Below are positions 49,901 to 62,660 of a stretch of 64,000 nt of DNA, in pieces (the first letter of the stretch is position 1; each line of letters begins with the position of its first letter). The stretch is taken from the NCBI GenBank assembly GCA_033439265.1, contig JAVTVX010000010.1, forward strand, positions 30,059,056 through 30,123,055, in the 5' to 3' direction. The notes under the pieces were generated by a model. It did no database searches and was not told where the DNA came from. It saw nothing but the letters and a program-made list of their open reading frames with translations. Position numbers and translations under genes: made by a program. The DNA comes from Dillenia suffruticosa (Eukaryota > Streptophyta > Magnoliopsida > Dilleniales > Dilleniaceae).

Positions 49901-50812
49901 CACTATAAAAAAATACGATTTTAGCCACGAATTTTCGCGACGGAAAAAATTCGTCTCTATTTTGCGATGAATTTAGCGACAAAAACTTTTTCGTCGCTAA
50001 TTTGCCTCAAAATTTACGACGAAAATGAAGTCGTGGCTAAATTAGCGACCGTCACATCATTCGTAGCTAAATTTGTCGTTAATTAGTGACGAAAAATTTT
50101 TTGTGGCTAAAATCGTCGTTAATTGACAACAAAAAATTTTTCATTGCAAATTTCGTCGTTAATTAGCGACGAATAATATTTCGTGGCTAAATTTTGTCAC
50201 GAATTTAAAATCCGTCACAAAATTTAATCTCTTTTAAATAGAATTTTATTTTTTTTATTTTTCTTTTTATTTTATTAATATGTTATATTTAAGTTAAAAA
50301 TTAATTTAGCGATAAATTTGTTTTCCTTCGCTTGGCGACAAAAATCCCAATCCGTCGCTAAATTTTTTATATATAATTAAATAAAATATAATATTAATAT
50401 AATATTTAATTTAAAAAATTAATTTAGCGACGACGAAATTTATCCGGTGGTAATTTAGCGACGCATTAAAATCCGTCGTTGAATTTAATATTTTTTTAAT
50501 TAGAATTTTATTTTATTTTAGTTTTATTTTATTAATTTATATTAACAAATCATATTATTATTTTATAATATTTTAATTTACATTTTATTTTATTATATTA
50601 TATTTCATTTTTTTAAAAGAATAATATTATTTAATTCTTAAAAAAAACCATATATTTTATTTTATTTAAATTATATATATTTTAATTAATTTCTTATTTT
50701 TTTCTTTTTTTTGTTTGATTTAATATTTTTTATTATTGTATTGGTAACTTTTATTTTATTTGTATTATTTTATTCAATAATACAAATTTTTTAATTAAAT
50801 ATTAATCCGAAC

Positions 50813-50975
50813 ATGCTGGGCGTGAGCCTGTGCGGGCGCCGGCACATGCACGCACGAGCGCCGGGCGCAGGCAGGGGCGCGCGGCTGCGTAGGCGCCCGT
50901 GCATGCACGCACGGGTGCCAGGCGCAGGCAGGCGCGCGCGCATGCTTGGGCACCCGCGCATGCGCACACGTGTGA
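50813..50975. repeat. GC-rich GCATGC cassette 4
   Basis: About 160 bases of extreme GC content between AT-rich arms. CATGCACGCACG recurs at 50844 and 50902 (58-bp period), each followed by a GGCGCAGGCAGG-type tail. Same word set as the cassettes in the other two CACTA-type elements. Confidence 0.8.
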
Positions 50976-51299
50976 AAAAGAATAATAAAATAATAAAATA
51001 AAAGAAAAACAGAAGAAAACAAAATATAATATTAATATATTTTTTAATTAATTTATTATTTTATTTTAAATTAGTATTTTATTATTTTTCATTTTATTAA
51101 AAATTATCATATTTATTATTTTTAATTAATATTATTTTAGATTGGTGGTTTAAATAAAAAAGTTATTATATTTATTATTTTAAATTGTTATTATATATTA
51201 TTTTATTATTATTAGAAAAATGTGAAGGAAAGATAATAAATAAAAAAAAAATTATATCACATAATATCATTTGGTTTGGTGGTTTACAGGTTTATACTT

Positions 51300-51680
51300 A
51301 TGCGTGTGCGTGCAGATATGCAGGAGTTCAAACCACGGTGGAGGCAGGAGGCAAAGCGGTATTTTTCTGCAATTAAATGAGGAGAGCGGCGGGAGCGGGG
51401 GTGCTGGCTCGGGCGGGCGGACGGCTGGCAGGTTGGTGTTGGCTCGGGTGGGTAGGGGTGGTGGCTGCGGCATTTTTTAGCAATTAAGTAAGGAGAGCGA
51501 TGGGAGTGGGGGTGCTGGCTCAGGCAGGCGGGCGGGCGGCTGGCAGGTTGGTGCTGGCTCGGGTGCGTTGGGGTGGGTGGGGTCCATCCAGACACGTAAC
51601 CCGTGCTGGCTCGTGGGCAGGGTCATCCAAGCACGTGCTGGCTCGGGTGGGCAAGGGCCCGTCCAGACACGTGCGCTCCC
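51300..51680. repeat. GC-rich block with 111-bp tandem duplication
   Basis: Units 51369-51479 and 51480-51590 share GCAATTAAATGAGGAGAGCG-like starts and GGGGGTGCTGGCTCGGGCGG-like middles. GGCTCGGGTGGG words continue to 51660. Overlapping short frames are compositional. Confidence 0.75.
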
Positions 51681-52149
51681 CGGTCATTTCGACGAAATTT
51701 GGAATCAGCGACGGATTTTTTTATTCGTCGTTAAATTAAGGACGGATAATTTTTCGACGGACTTTTTTTTTCTTAAATGAGCGACGGATTTTAGCTACAA
51801 AAATTATCTAACACTAAATTTAGCGGTGAATTTTAGATTTTAGTCGCTAAATTTAGCAATGGATTTTTTTATGTAACTAATTTAGCGACGGATAATTTTT
51901 CGTCACTAAATTTTGTGACGAATTTTAACGACGAAAAATTATTTATCACTAAATTTAGTAACGGATTTTAGATTTTCGTCGCTAAATTTAACGACGGATT
52001 TCTAATTTTCGTCACTAAATTTTTGCGATGCGTTATTATGGACAAAAAATTTTTCATTGCTAAATCCGTCGTTAATGTTTTTAGCGATGAATTTTTTTAA
52101 AATTTTCGTCGCTAAATTTGTGGCTAAAAGACTGTTTTTTATAGTGGAA

Positions 52150-52973
52150 CCTAATTGTTCTCAATAACTTAGCACCCTAGTAAAAGTTCAACCAATTCCT
52201 AAAGTATGGTTGAATCTCATCGATTCCAATTCTTCTTCTATTGCTTTTTTCATTCATCCTTGACAGAACTATATAGAGTCTCATCTATGTTTTACTTTTT
52301 CATTTTCTGGAAAAACAATAAATATGTGTCCTTCAATTTCAAAGTGATACTTAGACACAGTTTTCCTAACACTTTTCTGAATTTGTAATTCAGTTGGATC
52401 ATTAGAATTTAAATCCTCTCACCGGGCTCAATATCATTCTAATAATCCACTATAGATAGAATCATCTTTTGAATTAACTAATTCAAATAAAAACTTTATG
52501 TCTTTCATGTCACCTCTACTAGAAAATTCATTTTCCAGAAATATGATATTCGTGATCCAATCTCTACCACAGTACCATCTTCTCGTTCACCAATGAACAT
52601 TTAACTTTTAGATTGGTCTTTCACCGGGACCCATTTTTCCAAATTTGTTGAAAATTTTAAATACAAACATTCGATCCCCAAGATCTGAGGTTACTCAAAC
52701 TCGGCTTTCTACCAGTTCAAAATTTATATAATATCAATGATACTGATTTTGAAAGTATTTTGTTCAAAATATAATCTGCAATTAACAATACAACTCTCTA
52801 AAAGAAAATCGACAAGTTAGTTTGCACAATCATGGATCTTGTTATATCCAACAATATTATATTTTTTTTTACTACAACACCACTCTACTGAGATGTATAA
52901 AAAATGGTCAAATGTCATATTATACTTCTTTCATTACATGTAATCTAATAGATATTTACGCCTTCTATCTGTT
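52150..52973 (-). other. Decayed Copia sequence between RT and integrase
   Basis: Lies in the expected place for the integrase-RT linker of Copia copy 2. Frames are broken and I can assign no specific motif. Confidence 0.5.
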
Positions 52974-53237
52974 CTAAAGACCATTTATCGTTCTATCCAT
53001 TTGATTCTCTATCTCGCTCATATAACGTATAAAGCATTCATGTGCTTCAAATTTGCGAGAAATCAAGTAGATATAGTCCAAACACGTGAAATCATCTATA
53101 AACGTAATGAAATTCAAAACTCTATGTCTTGCTTTCATATTCATTAGAGCACAAATATTCAAATGGACTAACAATAATGAAAAATCAGCCCAAATGACAT
53201 TTCCAAATAGTTTATTGTTATTATGCAAGTATGACAA
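52974..53237 (-). pseudogene. Copia integrase remnant (copy 2)
   Basis: Eighty-seven codons with MKARHRVLNFITFIDDF, YLISRKFEAHECF and SEIENQMDRTI, the integrase core region (FITFIDDYSR...YLMxxKSEA...VENQ). Confidence 0.85.
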
Positions 53238-54967
53238 TATTCAATTTAATAGTTAAACATTCATCTATCGCATTGTAACACCATAAATCCATTTACAAGT
53301 TATCCAAAAACAATACATGTCATTCAAATACAAATTTACTCAATCTCTTTGAAAATTCAAAAAACATAGCCAACTTTCAAAAAAATAAGAATAGATATTA
53401 GATTTCGTCAAATTTTTTATACGTAGAGAACATCATGCATAATGAGAGTTCGACTATTTTGTAACTTCAATGTACAAGTTTCAACTCCTCTAACCTCCAT
53501 TCTTATATTGTTCTTCACATAAAACCATCTCTTACCAGAAGAGACTTGACGAAAATTCACAAATGTCTCTCAATCTGTTTTTATATTCTGAGTTGTTTTT
53601 TTGTAATCCGTCTTCAGTCTCCTTTCCTTTCTTACTTTCATTCTAGTTTCTCTCACTTTTAGATTCCGAAACTTTGTTGAAACTAGACTTTACAACAAAA
53701 GTATCAATTACAAATCTTGTAGTACTAGGCTGCTCATCCTCAAACTTAACGTGGAAAACAATATCCGAGAAAGTGTTCACACTATAATTGTGAATCAAAC
53801 TGACTTTCAAGTACTCCCATTTGATAGGAAGGGATCAGATTAAGGTTTAAACTTTTTGTTTATCAGATAGAATATGACCAGCTGACTACCACTCTCTAAT
53901 CATGTTAGACATGACCTTTAACTACTTTCAGAACCATAGCCATCTCGCTTTTATTCAGTATTAAACTTTATGGTCATGTGTTTGAGATGAGTCACTGGTA
54001 TCTCTATATTTCTCCTTGAGGTACACCCAGCTGTCATGAACAATCACATTTTGTTCAACTTGGGCATCATATCATCAATCACAGAACTAATAAGGATCGC
54101 TCGAACAATGGAATCTATCCTCTTCCACGCCTAGTAAACATCTTGTTCTCTCCTCTGTGGAGCAGTATTGCCCACACCAACATCCTACATGAAATGCTTA
54201 ATACATTCCAAGATATCTTGTTCTTTCAGTACATATCAAATTTTATGGCGTCATATTTCATTATCATCACCATTCAATTTGTCATCTCTATTCAAGTCCG
54301 CAATAATGGACTTTGATACTACAATTTATATTGCTAAAAGATTAGACACTAATACTAATATTCATACCATACACATAATTTAATATTTCAAAATTAACAT
54401 TTATGACAGATCAATATTAGATATCGAATCGAAAATTCACTAAGTTCTTAATCATCATCTATAGTTAAATGTATCAATATCATAAATTTAATTTAAAGTT
54501 ACAAAATTCAATAGGTTTTAGGTGAGAATTTGTCAAATTCTTCCAACCAAAAAAGCTCTTTCTTAAATATACAAAATATTTAAATAATTTTATAATTCTG
54601 GATGAAAATTACTCAAATTCTATCAATTCAAAATTTCATTTAAATACACAAAATATTTAAATAACGTTTCACTTGTAGATGAGAATTATTCAAATTCTGC
54701 CGATCTAAAATTTTAATTCAGGAGGTACTTCTTTTCTTTTGTTTACATGATTATATAATTCAACAAATATAGTCAATAACTATTTAAAAGAAACTTTATA
54801 TTAAAAATTTAAAAGTTTCTATATTATATGATCATACTCCTAACTAATACTCATAACATGTAAAAGAAAACATGTAAATAAATTATTTTGTTCAGCACAA
54901 ATTCATTCGGGATATCATATTTACAATGCTCTTAAATAACTTATCTTTAGAAGTAAATCTCCTTATG
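53238..54967. other. Decayed gag region of Copia copy 2 and AT-rich flank
   Basis: No frame is long enough to name. 54331-54967 contains internal repeats of ATTTAAATACACAAAATATT-like text that could belong to an LTR whose partner I could not identify. Confidence 0.4.
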
Positions 54968-54972
54968 ACTCG
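54968..54972. repeat. Target-site duplication ACTCG (left)
   Basis: Matches 59068-59072 on the far side of the solo LTR. Confidence 0.8.
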
Positions 54973-57900
54973 TGTCACACCCCGATCCTCGATCTAAGGC
55001 GTGAGCAGTCGCCACGCTATCCCGGATGCTGACATTAAATTCTCAACCATCAACAAACAAACGGACAGAACCTCCCCATAAATCGGAGGTCCATCTTATA
55101 TCAAAATCCCATCAATCAATAATATATCAATGTATAAAAGCCAACCTGACAAATCATCAATACAACCAACCAATACACATCCCTGTCAACATCCAAAATA
55201 ACGTAAGGCTAATTTAGTTCTATCCACAAACCTCTACTGCCATGCCCCCATCAAATGCATGAACAGTCGCCAATCACCCCTCCTGCGATTTAGAGGTGGC
55301 ACCGATCCAACCTAATAGACAATCTTAGACATGACACGTTTTCCAAAGTGATTAAATATAATAGTACAATCATGTCTCAATACAATACAATGAAATGAGA
55401 GTTACAAGAATATATACAATTCTTTACATACAGTAATCCCTTTTATATACATGTACAATGGTCTATCTACAATCCCAAATATATAAATATATATATATAT
55501 CATCCCATATCTTTAAATACAATCCTACGAAAGAATGGTTAACACCATACCCAGGTCCGATATCTCCAACAAAATCTCGTGCGCTGCAATGTCGCAACGC
55601 GTCCCACTATAGCTATCTCTATGGAACAGAAAGTGAGGGGTGAGTATTATGGGGAATACTCAATAACTGAGAGGGTATATATAAGTGTGTTCACTATGTT
55701 GGTGAAAAATGGAATGTCAAAATGATTCAATAAATCCACAAGTCCACATAATGTATGAAAAAAGTGCATAATAAACAATTCATTATAAATCATTCTTTTT
55801 CATACATTTCAAATACATATGCATCCATATCAACCGAATCACACAAGTATAGAGTATACCAAAATCAATTCCTGGCAAAGGTCAACCATGACCAATGACA
55901 GGTGCATCGGTGCAAAGTTAGAAAATGCTCTCTACCCCGACGTGGCGACGGACCTCATCAGGTGCTAGACCAGGGCGTTACCTAGTCCTCCCCCTTTCGG
56001 ATTCAACCCAACTAGTACTGTGTCGAATCCCAATATCATATACGACGTTTGGGGATACCTCCTGCAGAAACGTGTCCGGGCACAATGGGTGCCTCTGCAA
56101 ACGCCCTTCGTAGCTATGGCATACCCAACTCATGGACGTATCTCATAAATCATATCATCATGGTATGCATAAAGGCTCTCGGCCGATAATATAATATCAT
56201 CATAATGTACGTGTCATGCTAACATTTATCAAACCATATCAAACACTTCTCATAATTGATTTCATAAAAATCATATGCATATCGATGCAATAGCACGTAT
56301 TTCATTTCGCAAATCATTTGGATGCATATTTCACAATAAAATCATATTGTGGATACTCCAATAATTCACAACACATTTCATAAATCCATTCCAAAAATCA
56401 TAGCACACGATCATAATTCATGCTTGCATTGAAAAGTGTTTTAAAACACATTGTTATGCATTGAACACATAATATAATAAATCACACTCACAGTATGCGG
56501 GAGGGCACGCCACTTCTGACACAAATCTCGAGGCACACACAAAAAATGCTCCCATCAATATCACCAACAAAACTCTATAAACACAATGTAGAATATATGT
56601 CACTTAAGAGATCATATGATGTGTATATAATAATGTAAATGTGATGCAACCCAAGTTATAGACAAATCTAAAGTTTTCAAATTCTATTCTTGTGCCATTT
56701 TAGGGAATTAACCATAAGTTCCTCAACCAGGGTAGGAATTGGGAAATTTCAATTTCTATGGTTGACTCAAATAAAAACTCACACTTTTCATGTTGAACTA
56801 TCTCCAAAATCTCGGTGGAAGATTTCTTAAAGTCTATATTTTCAAACCAATCTAAATCTCACTCTCCATTCTGTCATGTTTTAGCAAATTTCCCTTACTC
56901 ACAATCTATTCAAGCAAAGACTCTGCGTTTTGACTATGTTGTAGTCACAACACAAAACTACAACTTCATAGTTGGGCACTTTCTCAGATTTCTAGTGCAA
57001 ATCCTTGAAATAGCAACATTTTGCCCACATTACATTTTAGAAGTCTGTTCTGACCAATTTTAAGCACAACCATCAAAACGTTTAACTCATAACTCCAAAT
57101 TATCTGAAATTGTTATAGTACCTAGAAGACACATAACCTCATATTTTTCATGTTTTGGGTTTCTTCCAATTATGCCTAGAAGGGGTCTGAAATTGACCAC
57201 TAAAATTTCTGTTCAGTTTTCGTTGAGAAACAAAATCATTTTTGCACAGTTTTGGGCAATTTTGTATAACTCTTGATTTTCTTGGCCGAATTGGCTGTAC
57301 TTTCATAGTAGGTGGATACAAGGGAGATTTACAACTTTTCTTCTTTGTGTTTTTGCAAACAAGGGCTGGAAGGGGGTCATGCAATGCTACTGTGTTTTGT
57401 GTTGGAAAATGGAGGACCCTTTGACAAGTTTCATAAAAATGGCTGTAACGTTTGATACAGGGGTCGGATTGAGGTGATCCTTACCTTGTTGGAAAGCTAA
57501 GAAATTCTATCATGATTTTAAATTCGTCTACCCTAGTTTTCTCAGCAAACTTTCTCCTTTTTGCCTAAATTTTGGATATGTTATACTAGAGGGTGGTGGG
57601 TGTTTACCTTATGATGTGCATGTCTTTTTGAGCCTTAGAAGTGCAGATCTCCTTGTCCCCTAAAGCTCTCGGCCCCTTCAAACTTCATCAAGCAATCCTT
57701 CTCCGTTTGATATAATTTTTGGATATGTTATACCTTGGCATGAGAGATGATGATCCATGAAAAAAAATTGGGGTGTTGTTTGGAAAAAATCACTGACCTC
57801 TTGCCTAGAAGCTTACGGTTTTTTTGGGGAGGAAGAAGATAAGAAGTTTTCTTTGCCTCCTTGTTGTCTCTCATGTTTTTTTGGCAAGAATGAGAAGGGA

Positions 57901-59067
57901 ATAAAGGGTTTGTGTTAATTGTTCAACCAAGGTTTAGTTATGCTCTAACCCTAGGTAGGTTTAATTAACCCTACCCTAATTAAATTTAACCATGGTAAAT
58001 CAACTAAGGTTAGTTCCTTCCAATATTGTGATGCCACTTGTCAAAACCACACAAAATCTAATAAAGTGGATTCACACATTCCAATAAAGTGAGTTCACAC
58101 ACTTCAAGAGCGTTAAATGCTTGTCCTTTGTGTTTATCTACCCGTTGACTTGCGATCCAATACCGGTCAAAGTTACTATTCATCTTGAAAATTTTTAAAA
58201 TCACACATGGGACCTAGGCTTTCATACTGAGTCCAATGCCGCTAGTTTCGTGTAAATCTGAGATCATTTGCTCACTCAAACGTCTTTCAGAGTGAATGAA
58301 ATCCGCGATCGGTTAAAATTTGACCTCGATCTCAAAACGCGTGGAATCTCACTATAGACTCCGTCTTATGTGTAGATTCCAAAAAATATAGGTTTTGAGT
58401 GGAAACGAAACCATTTGCTCTGTCAAATTTTGATTTGGTCCACAAATTTAGGGTTTATCGGGTGAAAATCTAGGGTACCAAGCACTTTTATGCTATGGCT
58501 AAAATTTTGATTTTTTGTCTCAGGCATTCACTTTTAAAGTGAATTTAGCACATATAAACCATACGGTGTCAATTTTGTACATGTGGGTTTCATTTTGGCT
58601 CGATAGGGTAAATTCTCATCCTACCGGGTGAGTTTTGGCAAATTTCTCAAAATCTCATTTTGACTTGTGAAAATCATTAGTTACCCTAAATTTGGCTTCT
58701 TGGCAAAATTTTAGCAATTTCGCACGGGTAGATTTTGATTTGGCAAGGTAAGAGCTCATTTCTCGCCCCCGGCGAGTAGTCATCGAGCACTCCCAAGCAA
58801 ACGATGCGGTTTTGTCCAAATTCAAGTTTTTCTAACTTTCTAGGGTGATTTTGCATGTGTAATTTCATCGGACTCAAAATCACACGCGTAAATTTCAAGA
58901 TGGTCTGGAAGGGTCCCTTTTTATCCCCCGGGGCCCATGCCAAAAATTCTTTTAAAGCATTTTCACTCGGAAAAATTTTTGAGTGATTTTCTATATGAAT
59001 AAAAAGATATATCATATATAGAGTAATGAGAAGTACAATATACAGTACACCGCGTGTCGATATTAAA
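54973..59067. mobile_element. Solo LTR, same family as 28115-32181, 4.1 kb
   Basis: Begins TGTCACACCCCGATCCTCGA and ends GTGTCGATATTAAA, a diverged form of the GTGTTACA end. A perfect ACTCG duplication brackets it. It shares its layout with the first solo LTR (AGAACCTCCCCATAA, GGATACCTCCTGCAGAA, CACAATGGGTGCC, TCTCATTTTGA region). No gag-pol; a product of LTR-LTR recombination is the usual explanation. Confidence 0.82.
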
Positions 59068-59072
59068 ACTCG
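59068..59072. repeat. Target-site duplication ACTCG (right)
   Basis: Second copy of the duplication, immediately after the solo LTR. Confidence 0.8.
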
Positions 59073-59839
59073 TGAGAAGCTCTTGATATTTTGGGATAGT
59101 CATTTCTCCAATTGGATCTATATATTCTTTAATTCCTACTTTTCTATTGATAATAGACTCATATCGTCAAGAATCATGTGTCTGTTCTAGGCAAGTAAAT
59201 CATCAACCATGCTAACCCAATAAGGAGATAGAGAATTTCTTAGTATGTACACATCATCCCCACAAAATGCATGACCTAATTGAATAAATTTCATACGTTT
59301 CTCTTCTATGATCTCAAGATAATCTGGCAAAGTATGAGATGCGTCCATTTTGTAAGTCAACATTTAATCCAATTTCATCAAGCATTCTGAATTTCTCAAA
59401 TCTCTTTCCCTGCCCCAAAAACCCAGAAAACTTTCAAGAATGCGTCTGATTATTATTATTTTTTTGAAAATGGGAACAATATTAGGTTAGACACGCAACC
59501 AGCCATAATATTATAATAAATCTCAAAGTGTTTATTGTAAAGATATTTGCTCAAATTTTAAATAATTATATATTAGAAAAACAAATTTTCAAATATAAAT
59601 TACCACAAGTCGAGTTTTATATCGATCAACAGAACCATTGCCTCAAGTCTTGATTTTATTTGTACCCAACAACAAACTATTCTAAAGGTATATTAACTAT
59701 GTCCCAAGTATTAACATTGGTGAAAGTTTGTAATTTTTCTACTATTGCTTTCTATTATAGAGGGTTAGAACTTGCCTCAGAGTAAGTGTAAGATTCATAG
59801 AGAGGGATAATAAATAAAATAAACATGAAAATCAAGGAG
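59073..59839. other. Unassigned spacer with a short protein-like frame
   Basis: The minus frame 59187-59348 (53 codons) contains HAFCGDDVYILRNSLSPYWV, which reads like real protein, loosely like a BAH-type loop, but is too short to name. The remainder is AT-rich. Confidence 0.3.
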
Positions 59840-60567
59840 TTAGATAGAAGAGTGACTTACTCAATCAAACCAGCGATGGAGTGGTTGGGAAACAGGAGGC
59901 TCAATTAAAATTAGGTGATCATTTGAAGGAGATGAAGTGCGATCAATTGAAGTAGGTGATGGATCCACAATTGTAGGAGATTCAATAGGAGGAGGTGGAG
60001 ACGAGGTCAAGCTGCTAAAGGAATGTACAAAAGAAATGTCATGAAATATGGGTATAGTTAGATAAGGAAAGAATGGTTGAGGAGATTTGGTGACTCGAAA
60101 TTTAGAAAGAGCTAAGAATATTTTGTGTTCCCAAAAGGTTACATATCTAGAGATGAGATAAGGGATCCCAACACCTATACACTTTGTATTCTATTCCATA
60201 TGATAAGAAGCAACATAATCATATTGTGGTTCTAATTTAGTATACTCATGAGATCATAAGAGTACAGAACAAGTGCTCCTAAAACTCTAAGAGTGTAGTA
60301 GTTAGGAACACAATTATATAACCATTCATAAGGAGAGATATTACTGTTGACTAAAGTAGGGATACAGTTGATAGTATATATAACTGTAAGAGCGGCTCCC
60401 CTCTAAAATGTTTCTAAAAACGAAAAAGATATGAGAAGAGCTTGAACAATAAGTAGGTGTCTATATTTCCATTCTACTCTACTGTTTTGTTAGGAGGTTT
60501 TGGGACAAGACTTTTTAACAAGAGTTCAATGTTAAGCAAGAAAGTGTTAATGATTTTTCTTTATATT

Positions 60568-60768
60568 TTATGACATTATTAGTGCAAAGGATTTTGATTT
60601 TATGAGAAAAATGATTTTGATTTTGTGAGAAAATTGAGTCTGAATCATATTTGCAAAATGATAGTGAGTAAAGAATAATTCAGATCTATGATACATAAGA
60701 TAAATCTGTGTAACGAGAAAAATCATTAACAAATATAACATAATATCATGAACCACTCTTAATGTCAT
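60568..60768 (-). pseudogene. Copia integrase remnant (copy 3)
   Basis: Contains QIYLMYHRSELF and FANMIQTQFSHKIKI, integrase-core text of Copia elements; broken at both ends. Confidence 0.75.
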
Positions 60769-61569
60769 GAGAAGCAGGTTCTCAGATATCAGAATAAACC
60801 AAATGAAAAGGTATTAAAGAAGTAAAATCATTATTAAGAAAAGATAATGCACGATCTTTTGAAAGTTGACATAAAATACAATCAAAACTTTCAGACTTAA
60901 CTTAACTTCAAGAACCACTAGAGATTAGGGATCCCATATGACATCAAAAAGGTGACCGAGTTGAGAATGTCAAATGTTGGATGTAACAGCAAGAACAACT
61001 TGTTTGGATGGAATGCGAAGAAGAGTCTGAATGGTAGACCAATGTTACACCCTATCCAAATGATATTGCCCAAATGATATTGCCTGTTTATGTATCCTGC
61101 ATGATACCACAACTCGAAAAATGTAAATTAACACCAAGTTCACATAATTGACCATTAGATATGAGATTTAGAGATAATTTAGGAACAAGAAAAATATGGC
61201 AATGATAAACAAGAAAAATATGACAATGATAAGTTACATTCGTGAACAGTATCTATACTTTGAACATGTATAGTAGAATTATCAGCAGTATGAATAACTT
61301 AAGAAGTATGAGAAACAGTTGGTGAGTCAAATATAGATCATTCAGAAGTCATGTGTTTACAACACGTGGAATCAAAGTACCATGAAGAAGAGGTACATGG
61401 GGTGATAGACACGACAGGGGAAGAGAGAGTACTAAAAGCTGGTTGAAGTTGTTGAAAAGCACTAGAAAATCTTTTGAAGAAAAATTAGAAGATGCACTCT
61501 CTTTTGGACCCCAATGGTATCAGCAACAGCAATAGTAGACTGAGTATGAAAGAATTTAAAGGAATTATC

Positions 61570-61917
61570 TTATCTATAAATTTGTTTAATTCTTTTTCTA
61601 CATTCGGAAATGTGATGGTCATTCTTTTTGCAGTAAGTGTAAACTACTTTTCGAGACTTTGAAACTAAGTTATGAAAACAAGAAAACTGTGGCATGAACA
61701 ACATCGGCAGATGGTGCAGACTTTTCGATATGAAGAGATTGAGGCAACTTTCTTCTATGATTAACTCCTTAATAACAATTTTTGGATTGGTTAGAGAGCC
61801 ACAATGAATAAGCGAGCTGCAAATTGACTCAAACTCATCTTTGAGAGTCATCAACAAAATAATGAAAATTAGCATATATAGTAGTTGTATCTGTACAAGA
61901 TCATATATGATCTCCAA
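61570..61917 (-). pseudogene. Copia gag remnant (copy 3)
   Basis: 115 codons ending in the CCHC-like knuckle. The first Cys is replaced by Tyr (YTYCKK), so zinc binding would be lost. Confidence 0.7.
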
Positions 61918-61960
61918 GTGCTAATTGATGCCAAAGTTCATACAATTCAGACATTGGATA

Positions 61961-62534
61961 GTTCGACCAAATTTTTATAACAAGTGATGAAGACATCTAA
62001 ATAGTTGAAGTTGATTGATATCATTAGAGATAGAATAAGAAATTTCATAACTCTTTAATAGATATTTCGAAACCATGTTAAACTCTAATGATCCATGTCA
62101 TCCCAAGTTATGAAATGCTTTATGAATGTATCTTTCTCTTCAACTTTCTTTTATGTGGATTTGGATATTTATCTGGTTATAATATGCCAGAAAACCTACT
62201 TTTAAGAAAACTGTAAATTTTATTTGCCCACAAATCATCAAAGATGACATTGGTTGGTTAAGAAATATGATAGGGAGGATTTGGAAACATTCATGCACAC
62301 AATTAAAAATGCTTAATGACAACACTTGAAAATCACAAGAAATAAAAAATAAAAAATAAAAATAGAAAAACCTATTTGTAGTGTTAGAATTTGGCCTATT
62401 GACCTAATAAATGGATTCACAACATTCAAAAATCTTTGGAATTAGTCTGCCTGATGAGAAACCGGTTGAAAAATAGTTGAATTGGGTACTCAAAATTGTA
62501 GTCAAAGGTGAAACCGAGCTACTTGAATTAGACC
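61961..62534. other. Spacer, possible start of gag of Copia copy 3
   Basis: Weak gag-like text with stops on the minus strand up to about 62110, then AT-rich DNA with AAATAAAAAATAAAAA runs near 62342. Nothing else seen. Confidence 0.4.
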
Positions 62535-62660
62535 GAGATGGGTGCCACTCGAAGATGGCCGAGTGGCACAGTGTGCTGACATGGCATCCATGTGGAGGTT
62601 GACATGGCAAAGTTCAAATAGAGAAAGATGATGTGTCTGGACATATGGTGACATGTGGAT

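Larger units (their letters stand above)
49901..52146. mobile_element. Non-autonomous CACTA-type element (2.25 kb) with GC-rich cassettes
   Basis: The left end CACTATAAAAAAATACGATT and the inverted right end CACTATAAAAAACAGTCTTT share a CACTATAAAAAA terminus, followed on both sides by TTTTAGCCACGAATTT-like sequence. GAA duplications flank it. Dense AGCGACGAATTTT / AATTTAGCGACGGA subterminal repeats occupy about 49925-50470 and 51700-52125. No transposase. The interior carries two GC-rich blocks. Confidence 0.88.
48740..54330 (-). mobile_element. Second Copia retrotransposon, decayed, split by a CACTA-type element
   Basis: Minus-strand remnants lie in Copia order: integrase (52974-53237), RT (49573-49761), then RT end/RNase H (~49090-49260). 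RT text is interrupted by 49901-52146. A degenerate primer-site-like TAGTATCAAAGT lies near 54311-54322. LTRs could not be paired by eye, so the outer limits are approximate. Confidence 0.75.
59840..61960 (-). mobile_element. Third Copia remnant (gag to integrase/RT linker)
   Basis: Minus-strand order: gag (61570-61917, ending in a knuckle-like YCKKNDHHISECRKR), pre-integrase region (~60918-61112), integrase (60568-60768; YLMYHRSEL, FANMIQTQFSHKI) and a Ser/Pro-rich linker (59860-60010, ending PLHRWFD) as between integrase and RT. RT and LTRs were not found, so the element is truncated on the left. Confidence 0.75.

Noticed and set aside
62404..62610. 68-codon minus frame
   Set aside because: Unrelated to the LINE frame and formed partly by the TGACATG-type repeat.
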